Shown here in pieces: positions 8,153 through 15,766 of a stretch of DNA of 35,717 nucleotides. Source of the DNA: Chloroflexota bacterium (lineage in GTDB: Bacteria > Chloroflexota > Anaerolineae > Aggregatilineales > Phototrophicaceae). Within the stretch, counting starts at the first letter, position 1, and every line of letters starts with the position of its first letter. Position numbers and translations under genes: made by a program. The stretch spans positions 1 through 35,717 of the forward strand of contig WTGB01000077.1 of the NCBI GenBank assembly GCA_011523735.1, written 5' to 3'. The notes under the pieces are model-generated. The model made no database searches, had not been told where the DNA came from, and worked only from the letters and a program-made list of their open reading frames with translations.

Positions 8153-9142
8153 TCAGGGATGCAGCAAGACCTTGCCGGTCTGCCAGCGGTCAAATAGCGC
8201 GAAGGCTTCAGGCGCGTCGGCGAGCGGGAAGCGATGGCTGATCATCCTGGTGACATCCAGCCCATTACGCCACAGGTAGAACATCTCGGGCACTTCGCTC
8301 ATGAAGTAGTACCAGCAGCCCACCGCCCAAATCTCGCGCCGGTTAAAATCGCGGCTGGGCGCCAGCATCTCTTCATTCGATTCGCCATTGAAGACGACGA
8401 TGCCGCCCCGGCGCACAGCCAGGAAACTGTTGGCGACGCTAGCTCGCTGGCCGGCGCAGTCGATAACCACATCAGCGCCCTCGCCCTCAGTCAAGTCCAT
8501 GATCTGGTCGATGAGGGCGTCGTCGGCTTTGATCGATACCTCCGCCCCGAGCTGCTTCGCGAAATCGATCCGATAATTGACAATATCGACCCCGATGACG
8601 CGGCGGCCCAAGTGAGCTTGCAGCAGGACGTTGCCCAAGCCAATCGGTCCCAAGCCCATGACGATGATTGTCTGGATATCGGCGCGGTCGATCTTCTTAG
8701 CTGTATGCCAGGGCACGCCCATGCCATCGCCCGTCAGCAAGGTCGCCTCGTCCCAAGGCAAATCATCCGGCAAGGGGCTGCAAGCGCGCGCATGGATGGC
8801 AAATTGCTCGGCGTGCATTTGCGAGCGCGACTTGGCTGACCGGCACCAGGTGTAGCGCCCGCGCTGACATTCGGCGCATTCGCCACAGCCGACAACCGCG
8901 CTGACGCCGACACGCTGACCTGGCACAAGGCTGGTGACGCCGTCTCCCAGCTCAACAACGGTGCCCACGGCTTCATGCCCGCCATTCCCGCCAGCGATGC
9001 CAGCGCCGCGATAAGCCTTCATCTCGCTGCCGCAGATGGCCGAGCGCGCCGTCTGAATCAATACTTCCTGCGGCTTTGGCTTTGGCGGGTCCGCTTCAAC
9101 GACGCGCGAGGTCGCTTGGCCGGTAAATTCGAGTATCTTCAT
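8153..9142 (-). CDS. Zinc-dependent alcohol/polyol dehydrogenase (MDR family)
   Basis: A 329-residue classical zinc MDR dehydrogenase. Catalytic zinc ligands are visible: Cys37 (SAICGSE) and His56 with Glu57 (GGNGGHE). The structural zinc lobe has four cysteines, at 86, 89, 92 and 100 (CGECAECQRGRYTWC). The Rossmann motif GLGPIG is at 163-168, followed by GVDIVNYR, which suits NAD(H). It probably oxidises a secondary alcohol or sugar hydroxyl. It is the last gene of the operon starting with the amidohydrolase, 12 bp after the Gfo/Idh/MocA gene. That context suggests the two oxidoreductases act on one pathway, perhaps on a cyclic polyol or glycoside. The substrate is not determinable. Confidence 0.9.
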   Translation of the reverse strand: MKILEFTGQATSRVVEADPPKPKPQEVLIQTARSAICGSEMKAYRGAGIAGGNGGHEAVGTVVELGDGVTSLVPGQRVGVSAVVGCGECAECQRGRYTWCRSAKSRSQMHAEQFAIHARACSPLPDDLPWDEATLLTGDGMGVPWHTAKKIDRADIQTIIVMGLGPIGLGNVLLQAHLGRRVIGVDIVNYRIDFAKQLGAEVSIKADDALIDQIMDLTEGEGADVVIDCAGQRASVANSFLAVRRGGIVVFNGESNEEMLAPSRDFNRREIWAVGCWYYFMSEVPEMFYLWRNGLDVTRMISHRFPLADAPEAFALFDRWQTGKVLLHP

Positions 9143-9154
9143 ACGGCAGTCCCA

Positions 9155-10198
9155 TTATTCCAGCGGAAAGCTCAGGCGCCGCCCCTCCCACGCCGATTGA
9201 TAAGCGCCCAGGATCATCTCAATGCAGACCTTGCCGTCTTCGGCAGTGGCCAGCGGTGGAGCCTCGCCTTTGAGATAATCAATCAGCGGACGCGGCACAG
9301 CTTGTATGCGCACACCCTGCGGCACAATCGGGAAATCGAAGCGCTGCCAGTCCTTCGCCCCGGTGCGGAAGAGCTTGAGCGGCGCGCCATCAGCGGGCAG
9401 CAGGCTGGCGGGCAAATCACCATAATTCTGATGAATCGTGCCGGCATCGCCGTAGATTTCGGTGGTGGCTTCCGCGGCCAGCTGGGTAGAGCTGTTGAAG
9501 AGAATGCCAATCTCGCCTTTGCTGAAGCGGTAGAGGGCGACGCCATTGTCGTCAGGCGCGGCATCGGTGACGATATTGTCAATCTCGGCCATGACACTGA
9601 CGGGACGTCCCAGCATCCAATAGAACCAGTCGGCAGCGTGCGAGGCGTCATCCATGAACATGCCCATATTCTGTACCGGATCGATATGCCAGTTGCCGGG
9701 GACAGCCCAATCCTTGTTGAGCAGCATGGGGATGGCGTGGCGGCGGCGGATCACGGCGATGTCCCCCACCGCGCCCTCGTCAACCAGCGCTTTCATCTTC
9801 TGATTGACCGGATCGCAGCGCATCTGGTAGCACATGCTGAATTTGACGCCAGTGCGATTCACCGCGCCGATGATGGCATCGCAGTCCGCCAGCGTGAGCG
9901 CCATCGGCTTTTGCAGCAAGACATGTTTACCCGCCTCCGCCGCGGCGATGACGTGTTCGGCGTGTTTGTTCGTGGGGCTGGCTACGAAAACGGCGTCTAT
10001 GTCAGCGCGGGCTAGCATGGCATCAAGATCGGGCATCCATTCCAGTTCAAACTCGGCGGCGTGCTTTTGACCTCGCTCTTGGTCATCATCCCAGCAGGCG
10101 ACGACCTCGGCATCGTCGAAACCGGCGATGACGCGGCAATAGCTAAGCACGTGCCCATGCGCGAAGCTGATGACGCCTAGGCGAAGGGGTTCAGGCAC
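9155..10198 (-). CDS. Gfo/Idh/MocA family oxidoreductase
   Basis: A 347-residue NAD(P)-dependent sugar or inositol oxidoreductase. The N-terminal Rossmann fold starts GVISFAHGHVLSY. The conserved EKP lysine motif appears as LLQKPMALTLADCDAI at about residue 95 with Gln in place of Glu. The C-terminal alpha/beta domain contains the MGMFMDDASHAADWFYWM helix, whose D and H sit where the catalytic Asp/His pair of the family is found. Translation starts at GTG 10198, with GGAAGG about 9 bases upstream and 5 bp after the Rieske stop codon. The tight spacing shows it belongs to the 11783-8153 operon. Confidence 0.9.
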   Translation of the reverse strand: MPEPLRLGVISFAHGHVLSYCRVIAGFDDAEVVACWDDDQERGQKHAAEFELEWMPDLDAMLARADIDAVFVASPTNKHAEHVIAAAEAGKHVLLQKPMALTLADCDAIIGAVNRTGVKFSMCYQMRCDPVNQKMKALVDEGAVGDIAVIRRRHAIPMLLNKDWAVPGNWHIDPVQNMGMFMDDASHAADWFYWMLGRPVSVMAEIDNIVTDAAPDDNGVALYRFSKGEIGILFNSSTQLAAEATTEIYGDAGTIHQNYGDLPASLLPADGAPLKLFRTGAKDWQRFDFPIVPQGVRIQAVPRPLIDYLKGEAPPLATAEDGKVCIEMILGAYQSAWEGRRLSFPLE

Positions 10199-10203
10199 GC
10201 GAG

Positions 10204-10602
10204 CTAACCTTCCGGGACGAAGTCGCTGACATCAACATCGACGATGAGATCCTCGCCATCGACGATGATGGGGTAGGTCTTGACCCGGATATCGGGATCG
10301 ACCAGGCATTGGCCGGTGGCGATATCGAATTGCCAGGCATGCCAGGGACAGCGGATGATCTCGCCCTCCCGCTCATAGTCGACGAAGCCCTCTGTTAATG
10401 AGGGTGGGGCGGTTGTCGTGCTGCGGCCCGCCACCTCGCCGGTGCAAAGTGGTCCGCGCTTGTGCGGGCAGATATTGCGCAGGGCGTAAAAGCGGCCCTT
10501 CACATTGAAGATGCCGATGCCAGCGCGCCCGCGAAAGGGCACGATGATTAGGCGCCCGCCTTCGGGGATCTCCGTCACCTTGCCGACAACGATGCCGGTC
10601 AC
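10204..10602 (-). CDS. Rieske [2Fe-2S] ferredoxin-like protein
   Basis: A 132-residue stand-alone Rieske domain. Both cluster motifs are present: Cys45-Pro-His47 (NICPHKRGPLC) and Cys85-Pro-Trp-His88 (IRCPWHAWQFD). The size and lack of a membrane anchor or catalytic domain fit the soluble ferredoxin components of ring-hydroxylating dioxygenases or the NirD-like proteins. No oxygenase alpha subunit is in the window. The start ATG overlaps the amidohydrolase stop by 4 bases, a sign of translational coupling. It may pass electrons to an oxygenase coded elsewhere, or act on the product of the neighbouring amidohydrolase-family enzyme. Confidence 0.92.
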   Translation of the reverse strand: MTGIVVGKVTEIPEGGRLIIVPFRGRAGIGIFNVKGRFYALRNICPHKRGPLCTGEVAGRSTTTAPPSLTEGFVDYEREGEIIRCPWHAWQFDIATGQCLVDPDIRVKTYPIIVDGEDLIVDVDVSDFVPEG

Positions 10603-11783
10603 GCAACGACCGCCTCGAGCATGTCGTCGCTGATGCGCAGCAGGTCAAGCGCGTTCTCGGCGAAGATGCGGCGGTGCGTGCGCTCGTCCAACTTGGGCAA
10701 GACGGTCACCGGGTCGTTCCAATCGAAATGCGGGAAGTCGGTGCAGAAGACCAGCGTCTCGTCCGCGTGCAGCATCTCCAGCATCTGATAGACCTGCTCG
10801 GTCTGTGGCGGCTCGTGCATCGGCTGCGAGCCGACGCGGATATGCTCGCGGAAGTACTCGCTGGGCAGGCGCTTGAGCCAGGGCGTCTGATCGCCGATGG
10901 CTTTCCAGTCGGTGTCCATATGCCACATCAGTTGCGCCGCCCACAACTGCTGCACTTCGATCAGCGCCACTTTGAAATTGGGGAACTTCTCGAAGACGCC
11001 TTCGACGATCAGCGAAGCGGCTTGGGCGCTGGCGACGCTGGGGCGAGTCATGCGCGATTCCATATAGTAGCTGGGGAAGCCGACCGGCGTCGGCGTCGAG
11101 CCGGGGCTGCCCCCGCCGATATGCGAGACTACCGGTAGATCGTGCTCGGCGCAGGCTTCCCATATGGGATGATACATGCGCTTGCCGAATAGCTGCGGAC
11201 TCTGCATCGGCATCATGACCGCCGCTGTGTCTTTGCGATGCGCCAAGCGGTGAATCTCCTTGACCGCCAAAGCCGGATCGCCTGGCGCGATCAAGATGGC
11301 GTTGACCACGCGCGGATCTTTATCCAGCCAGTGCTCGATGGTCCAGTCGTTGTAAGCCGTGCACAGCGCCGCCGCCCAATCGGGGTCGGGCAAGCCGGCA
11401 TAACCGTAGAAGCTCGCCGAACCGGTCAGCAGAGCAATGTCGATATTCCAGCGGTCGAGCAGCTCTTTCTGCGTGAACTCAAGCGAGAAGTTGAAGTCCC
11501 GCTCTTGCAGCGCCGGATCTTTGATATCGGGCCGCGTGCGGCGGAAAGGCGTGTTAGCGTAGCCGGCGCCGGGCAGGTGAAGCCCCTGATCCAGCAGGTG
11601 CTCCTGATAGAACTTGGGCAGGTAGGGCAGCAACTGATGCGGATCGTGGAAGCTGTGGTGGACATCGCAGTCGACCAGCTTGACGCGGTCGGCCGGCTTG
11701 CCGGTCCAGCCCGGCGCGGCGATGGGCGTGGCGCCCTTCTTGCCGATGTGGATTTGGTCGAGTTTGTCAGGTGTTTGCGTCAT
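10599..11783 (-). CDS. Amidohydrolase-family (amidohydrolase_2, TIM-barrel metal-dependent hydrolase/decarboxylase)
   Basis: A 394-residue protein of the PF04909-type amidohydrolases, which hydrolyse amide/ester bonds or decarboxylate aromatic acids (ACMSD, gamma-resorcylate decarboxylase relatives). Metal-site candidates are the N-terminal DCDVHHSFHD (residues 38-47), a mid-protein His (LPVVSHIGGGSPG) and the C-terminal Asp in CTDFPHFDWNDP. An SD (CGGAG) precedes the ATG. It is the first gene of the operon with the Rieske ferredoxin, Gfo/Idh/MocA and zinc dehydrogenase. The combination suggests breakdown of an aromatic or cyclic compound, but the substrate is unknown. Confidence 0.88.
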   Translation of the reverse strand: MTQTPDKLDQIHIGKKGATPIAAPGWTGKPADRVKLVDCDVHHSFHDPHQLLPYLPKFYQEHLLDQGLHLPGAGYANTPFRRTRPDIKDPALQERDFNFSLEFTQKELLDRWNIDIALLTGSASFYGYAGLPDPDWAAALCTAYNDWTIEHWLDKDPRVVNAILIAPGDPALAVKEIHRLAHRKDTAAVMMPMQSPQLFGKRMYHPIWEACAEHDLPVVSHIGGGSPGSTPTPVGFPSYYMESRMTRPSVASAQAASLIVEGVFEKFPNFKVALIEVQQLWAAQLMWHMDTDWKAIGDQTPWLKRLPSEYFREHIRVGSQPMHEPPQTEQVYQMLEMLHADETLVFCTDFPHFDWNDPVTVLPKLDERTHRRIFAENALDLLRISDDMLEAVVA

Positions 11784-11802
11784 GATTTCTCCGGAAAAGC
11801 CC

Positions 11803-11830
11803 TTGTTTGTCGCACGGAAGTTGGTATCAT
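11803..11830 (+). promoter_or_regulatory. Candidate sigma70-type promoter for the 41-codon gene
   Basis: TTGTTT at 11803-11808, a 16-bp spacer and TATCAT at 11825-11830. It would start transcription near 11837, about 64 bases before the ATG at 11901, giving a transcript of about 250 bases up to the terminator at 12086. It lies in the divergent gap with the amidohydrolase gene. Confidence 0.5.
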
Positions 11831-11841
11831 GCTTGGGTAGT

Positions 11842-11894
11842 CACCTGCCTGTTTCCGGCATGCACTTGCAAATTAAGCCGGAAGAAAGGGGGTG
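11842..11894 (+). promoter_or_regulatory. Leader hairpin that could mask the SD of the small gene
   Basis: TTCCGGC (11853-11859) is the perfect complement of GCCGGAA (11877-11883), a 7-bp stem with a 17-base loop. Outside it, CACC (11842-11845) and CC (11848-11849) can pair with GGTG (11891-11894) and GG (11889-11890), which form the SD AAAGGGGGTGAT of the small gene. This pairing would hide the ribosome site in a full-length transcript. It is a visual fold only; no energy was computed. Confidence 0.5.
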
Positions 11895-11900
11895 ATAGAA

Positions 11901-12026
11901 ATGGAGATCGAGTATGTATTCAACCTAATATTGATGTTGTTTGTATTTAATCTATTTGTACTTAATCTAAATGTTTGCGTTGAGATAGTTGTTAAGCCAA
12001 AGATTGAAATAAATATTTTGAGATAA
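11901..12026 (+). CDS. 41-residue hydrophobic peptide, type I toxin-like
   Basis: An ATG-TAA frame of 42 codons preceded by a near-ideal SD (AAAGGGGGTGAT, 6 bases before ATG). The peptide starts with acidic MEIEY, has one hydrophobic segment of about 26 residues rich in Leu, Val, Phe and Asn, and ends in a charged tail (VVKPKIEINILR). By hand count it is about 26 percent GC, in sharp contrast to its neighbours. It has its own promoter candidate, a leader hairpin and a terminator, so it is a free-standing transcription unit. Length, layout and strong SD match type I toxins such as TxpA/BsrG or Fst-like membrane peptides. No antisense RNA promoter was identified. Other options are a small membrane regulator. 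The family is not recognised. Confidence 0.55.
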   Translation: MEIEYVFNLILMLFVFNLFVLNLNVCVEIVVKPKIEINILR

Positions 12027-12057
12027 TTCTACAGGTTAGGTGGCTACATTGATGCAG

Positions 12058-12086
12058 GAGCTTGGGTTTACACTCAAGCTCTTTTT
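12058..12086 (+). terminator. Rho-independent terminator after the small gene
   Basis: A 10-bp stem, GAGCTTGGGT / ACTCAAGCTC (one G-U pair), with a 4-base loop, followed directly by five T (12082-12086). It is placed 32 bases after the small gene's stop codon. There is no T-run on the minus-strand side, so it serves the plus strand. Confidence 0.85.
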
Positions 12087-12144
12087 CGTTTGGCACTACC
12101 ACCACACGTTACACAGCCTACCCCAGCCAGATTGTCGCCGGACG

Positions 12145-12660
12145 CTAGCAGGAAATTGACAGTTGATTCCACTTGGTTGCCCAAGTCTCTACGATCCCGA
12201 ATTTGTCTTCGCCCTGGTTGGTACGCAGAACAATCTGATGAATGCCACGACGTGGTGGGTTTGTGTCTTCTACCTCGCCCGGTTGAAAAGGATGCCAGAT
12301 ACCAGCTACTTCGTATCGCCAATAGAAGTCACCATCGCCTGTGGGAATGCTGAAACTAATGTCAAGCGAAGGTATGAGATCGGCGGCGATATGGCTAATT
12401 TCGCAACCAGTTTCACGCATTCTGGTGTTCGAAAATCCGAAGTCTTCGGTCTGTACCGGTAGCATTCTTTCGTCCGTGTTTTCTGGTAATGGGGCGCATT
12501 CACGCCAAACTTGATCGTACCAGGCTGTCGCCTGTTCGAATGTATCGATGAGTATATCGGAACTTAGCCGGCGGGTGCAATCATCAGGCGTTTCCGCCGC
12601 AACAACGGCGCTGATCAAGGCCAGCAGTCCGATCAGGACAACCCGTTTGAGTTTCGTCAT
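12145..12660 (-). CDS. Secreted hypothetical protein
   Basis: 171 residues with a clear signal peptide (MTKLKR, then a hydrophobic core to about residue 21, cleavage near AVVAAE). The mature part has four cysteines (in DDCTRR, WRECAPL, RETGCEI and the C-terminal SISC), suggesting disulfides, and is rich in aromatic beta-type segments (DFYWRYEVAGIWHPF). I do not recognise a family. An SD (AGGAG) lies 6 bases upstream of the ATG. It follows the 86-residue gene on the same strand by 26 bp, so the two are probably co-transcribed. It faces the terminator of the small plus-strand gene. Confidence 0.65.
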   Translation of the reverse strand: MTKLKRVVLIGLLALISAVVAAETPDDCTRRLSSDILIDTFEQATAWYDQVWRECAPLPENTDERMLPVQTEDFGFSNTRMRETGCEISHIAADLIPSLDISFSIPTGDGDFYWRYEVAGIWHPFQPGEVEDTNPPRRGIHQIVLRTNQGEDKFGIVETWATKWNQLSISC

Positions 12661-12686
12661 GATTTCTCCTATCTTCTTTTACTTGG

Positions 12687-12947
12687 TTAGAAATTGTCGT
12701 TCTCGTCTGCGGGTGGGTGCTCTATAACCCAAGCTTCGAGTTGAGCAAGATATTGTTCCATATCTTCTCGCAGTGGCGGGCTTGTATTATCGAGGATGTC
12801 TTCGCGGAAGTAGGCGCGATGAGAGCTATCGAGATCAATGTATTCGTCGAGGCGTCTGCCTAATTCCTGGCTGGCGGCTGGGTAGTGAGCTTCGTTGATG
12901 CGGAGTGCTAGGTCTTTGGGTACTGTGGGGCGATCTGGTCGAGCCAT
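12687..12947 (-). CDS. Small hypothetical cytosolic protein
   Basis: 86 residues, highly charged and predicted helical (RINEAHYPAASQELGRRLDEY, REDMEQYLAQLEAWVIEH), with no signal peptide or membrane segment. The start is well supported by an ideal SD (AAAGGAG, 6 bases before ATG). No family recognised. It sits between the ABC binding-protein gene (54 bp upstream) and the secreted hypothetical gene (26 bp downstream), all on the minus strand. Confidence 0.65.
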   Translation of the reverse strand: MARPDRPTVPKDLALRINEAHYPAASQELGRRLDEYIDLDSSHRAYFREDILDNTSPPLREDMEQYLAQLEAWVIEHPPADENDNF

Positions 12948-13001
12948 GATATCTCCTTTCGGTGGTCTGTCGCTGATTGTAGTCCCCTTCGGTCTATCGC
13001 C

Positions 13002-14237
13002 TTACCCCTCCATCGCGTCCAGTTCGGCTTGCTGTTCGGCGATGCGCTCAGCACTGCATTCCAACCCAGCCAAGAAGGCGCGGTCCCGCTCTTGACGCGC
13101 TTCCAGTGGCTCAGGTCTCCCGAAAAAAGCCTGTCCAATCGCTGCCTGCGCCGCCGGACTGATTGGCATTATCGAGGGCAAGCCCGCCTCTTCATTCATC
13201 GTGAGGGACATATCGGCCCGGTCCTGCAGCGCCTGGGAAAAGCTGAATTCCATCTGTTCCGCGGTGTGCATATTGATGCCGACAACCATATCGCCAACTT
13301 GCGCGCTGATTCCGGTGCTGGCGGGATCCAGCTCGCCCGCCAAATAGGCGGCCAGCATCAAGCCGACAGCGTCTCCCTGTTCCAAGAGTTGGGAGAAACC
13401 AGCGCCAACGGTAGCGCCCAAAATGAGGCCGTCCAAACTGGCGAAGAATACCGGTATGTCTTGGTCGTTGGCGACGCCGGAGATAAGCGGCAGCCCGGCC
13501 AAGTTCATGTAGTCCATCGGCAGCAAGATGGCTTCAACGCCCTTGCTAATCAGGCCTTCGGTCGCCAGCGCAAGATCCGCCAGCGAATTGACGGCCGCTT
13601 GTTCGACTGTCAAGCCGAGCGCTTCGCCCACTGCGGCAATTTGACCCGCTCCGTAAGCCCCGCTGGCATCGCCCGCATTGTGTATAGCGCCGATCGTCGT
13701 CATATCGTGATTTTGCAGCAGCGGCAAGCTCACGATAGCTTCATAATCGACAACGGATTGCGCGCCGCTGACATGGGCTGGCTTGATGCAAGGCGCTTCG
13801 GCGATGCCAGCCTCATAAGGATTGTAGACATCGGCGAAAAATATCGCGGGCGGGTCGTCCATATCACTCGTGGCTTGCAGCGCCGCCAGCGTCATCGGCG
13901 CCGAGATTGTCACCAGCACATCCGGCTCGTTATCCAGCGCAAATGCGACCAATTCCCGCAGTCGGTCAAGTTCAAAGTTGGCTTCCAAGCGGTTGAATTG
14001 GATGGGCGAATTATCCGCCGACTCGATCATGACCTGCATCCGTTGATCCGATCGGTCTTCCGGATTGATGAAGCCATAAGCCTCCAGCACGTCCAGCATA
14101 CCCGTCTGGATCGCATTGGTAGGACCAAAGGGGTAGAAGGACAATAGCCAGACGCTCGGCTTGTCTTCGCTTTGCTGCGCTATGGCGGGCGCCGCAAGCG
14201 ACAGCGAGATGGTCATGATAATCAGATATCTAAACAT
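13002..14237 (-). CDS. ABC transporter substrate-binding protein (ABC_sub_bind / TrpX-like)
   Basis: A 411-residue exported protein. A signal peptide covers about residues 1-20 (hydrophobic LIIMTISLSLAAPAIAQQ, cleavage after AIA). The periplasmic-binding fold is of the two-lobe kind seen in PF04392/Bmp proteins: NEPDVLVTISAPMTLAALQA in lobe one, PPAIFFADVYNP, then MTTIGAIHNAGDASG and EAILLPMDYMNLAGLP in lobe two, and a C-terminal VGDMVVGINMHTAEQM. These bind amino acids or nucleoside-like ligands. No permease or ATPase gene adjoins it, so it is an orphan receptor here. ATG 14237 is preferred over GTG 14240 because GGAG is then 6 bases away. A perfect TATAAT lies on this strand at 14348-14353. 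Confidence 0.85.
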   Translation of the reverse strand: MFRYLIIMTISLSLAAPAIAQQSEDKPSVWLLSFYPFGPTNAIQTGMLDVLEAYGFINPEDRSDQRMQVMIESADNSPIQFNRLEANFELDRLRELVAFALDNEPDVLVTISAPMTLAALQATSDMDDPPAIFFADVYNPYEAGIAEAPCIKPAHVSGAQSVVDYEAIVSLPLLQNHDMTTIGAIHNAGDASGAYGAGQIAAVGEALGLTVEQAAVNSLADLALATEGLISKGVEAILLPMDYMNLAGLPLISGVANDQDIPVFFASLDGLILGATVGAGFSQLLEQGDAVGLMLAAYLAGELDPASTGISAQVGDMVVGINMHTAEQMEFSFSQALQDRADMSLTMNEEAGLPSIMPISPAAQAAIGQAFFGRPEPLEARQERDRAFLAGLECSAERIAEQQAELDAMEG

Positions 14238-14347
14238 CACTGTCTCCGTATGCTGAAAAATTAGAACGGCAATTCGCGGCCGCGTTCAATAGCTATCCCC
14301 ACTTAAATGACAAGCGTCTGCACCGAGCAAGTTTAAGTCCCGACGTT

Positions 14348-14353
14348 ATTATA
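14348..14353 (-). promoter_or_regulatory. Candidate -10 box for the orphan binding protein
   Basis: A perfect TATAAT on the minus strand, about 110 bases upstream of the ATG at 14237. No good -35 is found at 16-18 bp. The match could be chance in this AT-rich gap. Confidence 0.35.
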
Positions 14354-14409
14354 TCTGAAATCGCGACTGTAAAGCTTGTCCGCTACTGCAAATCATACGC
14401 AGAGATAAC

Positions 14410-14439
14410 TTGAACAGTACGGAAACAATACAATATAAG
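14410..14439 (+). promoter_or_regulatory. Orphan promoter-like pair, plus strand
   Basis: TTGAAC (14410-14415), an 18-bp spacer and TATAAG (14434-14439). It points into the 3' end of the minus-strand PhyH gene, with no sense gene downstream, so if active it would make a noncoding or antisense RNA. Confidence 0.3.
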
Positions 14440-14554
14440 CGAGTCGATCCTTGCAAAACTTAACAAATTACTCCGAAACCCGCCAAGTATAGCTCCCTTC
14501 TCCGTTGAAACCGGACGATAAAGTCGCCATAGAGATGGCGAGAGGGGCTGCGCC

Positions 14555-14576
14555 GCGTAGACACTGGCGGTCGGGG
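14555..14576. repeat. Family B repeat fragment
   Basis: GCGTAGACACTGGCGGTCGG matches the core of the family B copy at 8083-8118, and its reverse complement matches the centre of 34398-34479. Only a part of the element is present. Confidence 0.5.
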
Positions 14577-14638
14577 ATGGAGTAGAAAAAAGCGTATCAA
14601 GCGACCAGTACCGAACAAGCCTTGTATGATCGCGTTCC

Positions 14639-15631
14639 TCAAGGCAGTGGCTTCATCTCCCCCAGCGACCGCTGTCCCTGCTGAATATAACCCGCCACCG
14701 GGCTCTCGACTCGCCCATAAGCATTCCAGATCTTGAAGCCCAGCAGTGCCAGCAGATCGTCGTCCGCCTCAGCCACTACCTCGGGCGCGGTCGCCATCGT
14801 GAAGTTCACCTGCGTCCGAAACTGCGGCGCGACAAATGTCGTCAGGACGCCCAGCCGCTGCCCATCGCTGACGTTGGCGCCCGTCCCGTGCCAGATGCGG
14901 CCATCAAAGAGCATGGCGCTGCCGGCGACGCCCTCCGCCGGGATGCTGACCACATCCTTGTCCCGCTCCGCATCCGGTCGGCGGCCGTAGAGATGGCTGC
15001 GCGGTACAAGGCGAGTCGCGCCATTGGCTTCGGTGAAGTCGTTGAGCATCCACATGACGTTGACAACTACCGGCGGCGCGATCATGGCGGGATGGTCATC
15101 GACGCGGTTGGAGAGCGCGCGGGTCAAGGAACCGGCCGGTACCGGGTTGGGTCGGCGGTGGATCGGCTCCGGCATCCACCACTGGTCGGTGTGCAGGTTC
15201 ATGGCGATGCCGCCCGGTTTGGCGATGTTGGCGCCGTAGCTCGAAAGCAGATAGTCTTCGCCCAGCACATGCCCGACGACCGAGCGCACCGTCGGCTGCG
15301 CCAGCAACTCGCGCCAGACCGCCCCTTTGTTGATCAAGACCCAGACCCGCTGGTTGACGCCGCCGGCTTTCGCCGAAAAGGCTTCCCGGCGGATGCGCCC
15401 CTCTTCATCGGTGAAGGCGCCCCACTGCTGCTTGGCGCCGCCATCTTCAAAAGCTTGACCGCCTTCCAGCTCCGCCTGCGCCTGTTCCAGCAGGCGCTGC
15501 TTGGCGACCACCAACTGATCGGGCGTGATGGCGTCTTTGACCAGGCAGTAGCCGAATTCGTCGATGTTGGATTGCAGGGTGGCGAGGTCGGCGGTGGATT
15601 GTGGCAGTTCTTCATACGTCCAGTCGAACAT
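14639..15631 (-). CDS. Phytanoyl-CoA dioxygenase (PhyH) family Fe(II)/2-oxoglutarate oxygenase
   Basis: A 330-residue member of the PhyH superfamily. The iron facial triad is visible: His147-x-Asp149 in MNLHTDQWW and His248 in RIWHGTGANVS, with Arg259 (GQRLGV) as the 2-oxoglutarate carboxylate anchor. These enzymes hydroxylate unactivated carbons of lipids or small metabolites; the substrate here is unknown. ATG 15631 is chosen since GGGAG lies 6 bases upstream; a start at 15646 has no SD. The gene stands alone between intergenic DNA and the mazEF cassette on the same strand. Confidence 0.9.
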   Translation of the reverse strand: MFDWTYEELPQSTADLATLQSNIDEFGYCLVKDAITPDQLVVAKQRLLEQAQAELEGGQAFEDGGAKQQWGAFTDEEGRIRREAFSAKAGGVNQRVWVLINKGAVWRELLAQPTVRSVVGHVLGEDYLLSSYGANIAKPGGIAMNLHTDQWWMPEPIHRRPNPVPAGSLTRALSNRVDDHPAMIAPPVVVNVMWMLNDFTEANGATRLVPRSHLYGRRPDAERDKDVVSIPAEGVAGSAMLFDGRIWHGTGANVSDGQRLGVLTTFVAPQFRTQVNFTMATAPEVVAEADDDLLALLGFKIWNAYGRVESPVAGYIQQGQRSLGEMKPLP

Positions 15632-15766
15632 GGAATGCTCCCTCAAGAAATGTTGACATGTCCTAGAATAGCGTCATGCCCAAGTCGATTACTGTCAATG
15701 CAATTGGGATGAAGGATACCTAAACGCGATAGGCTATGCAAAGAACAATAAGAGAGATGTGACGAA

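Larger units (their letters stand above)
14241..14638. other. 398-bp intergenic region with promoter-like sites and a repeat fragment
   Basis: An AT-richer gap between the binding-protein gene and the PhyH gene, both minus strand. It contains a minus-strand TATAAT (14348-14353) with no good -35, a plus-strand promoter-like pair TTGAAC/TATAAG (14410-14439) with no plus-strand gene behind it, a small hairpin CGCCAT/ATGGCG (14525-14540) and a family B fragment (14555-14576). The short frame on the minus strand here has no SD or protein-like character. Confidence 0.5.

Noticed and set aside
8975..10015. 346-residue plus-strand open frame
   Set aside because: Antisense to the zinc dehydrogenase and Gfo/Idh/MocA genes, which have clear motifs; composition is that of a shadow frame.
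12058..12081. Bidirectional terminator shared with an antisense RNA of the small gene
   Set aside because: Only the plus-strand side has a T-run, and no minus-strand promoter was found nearby, so the antisense partner of a type I system is not shown.
14460..14642. 60-residue minus-strand frame in the 398-bp gap
   Set aside because: No SD, overlaps repeat fragments and has no protein-like character.
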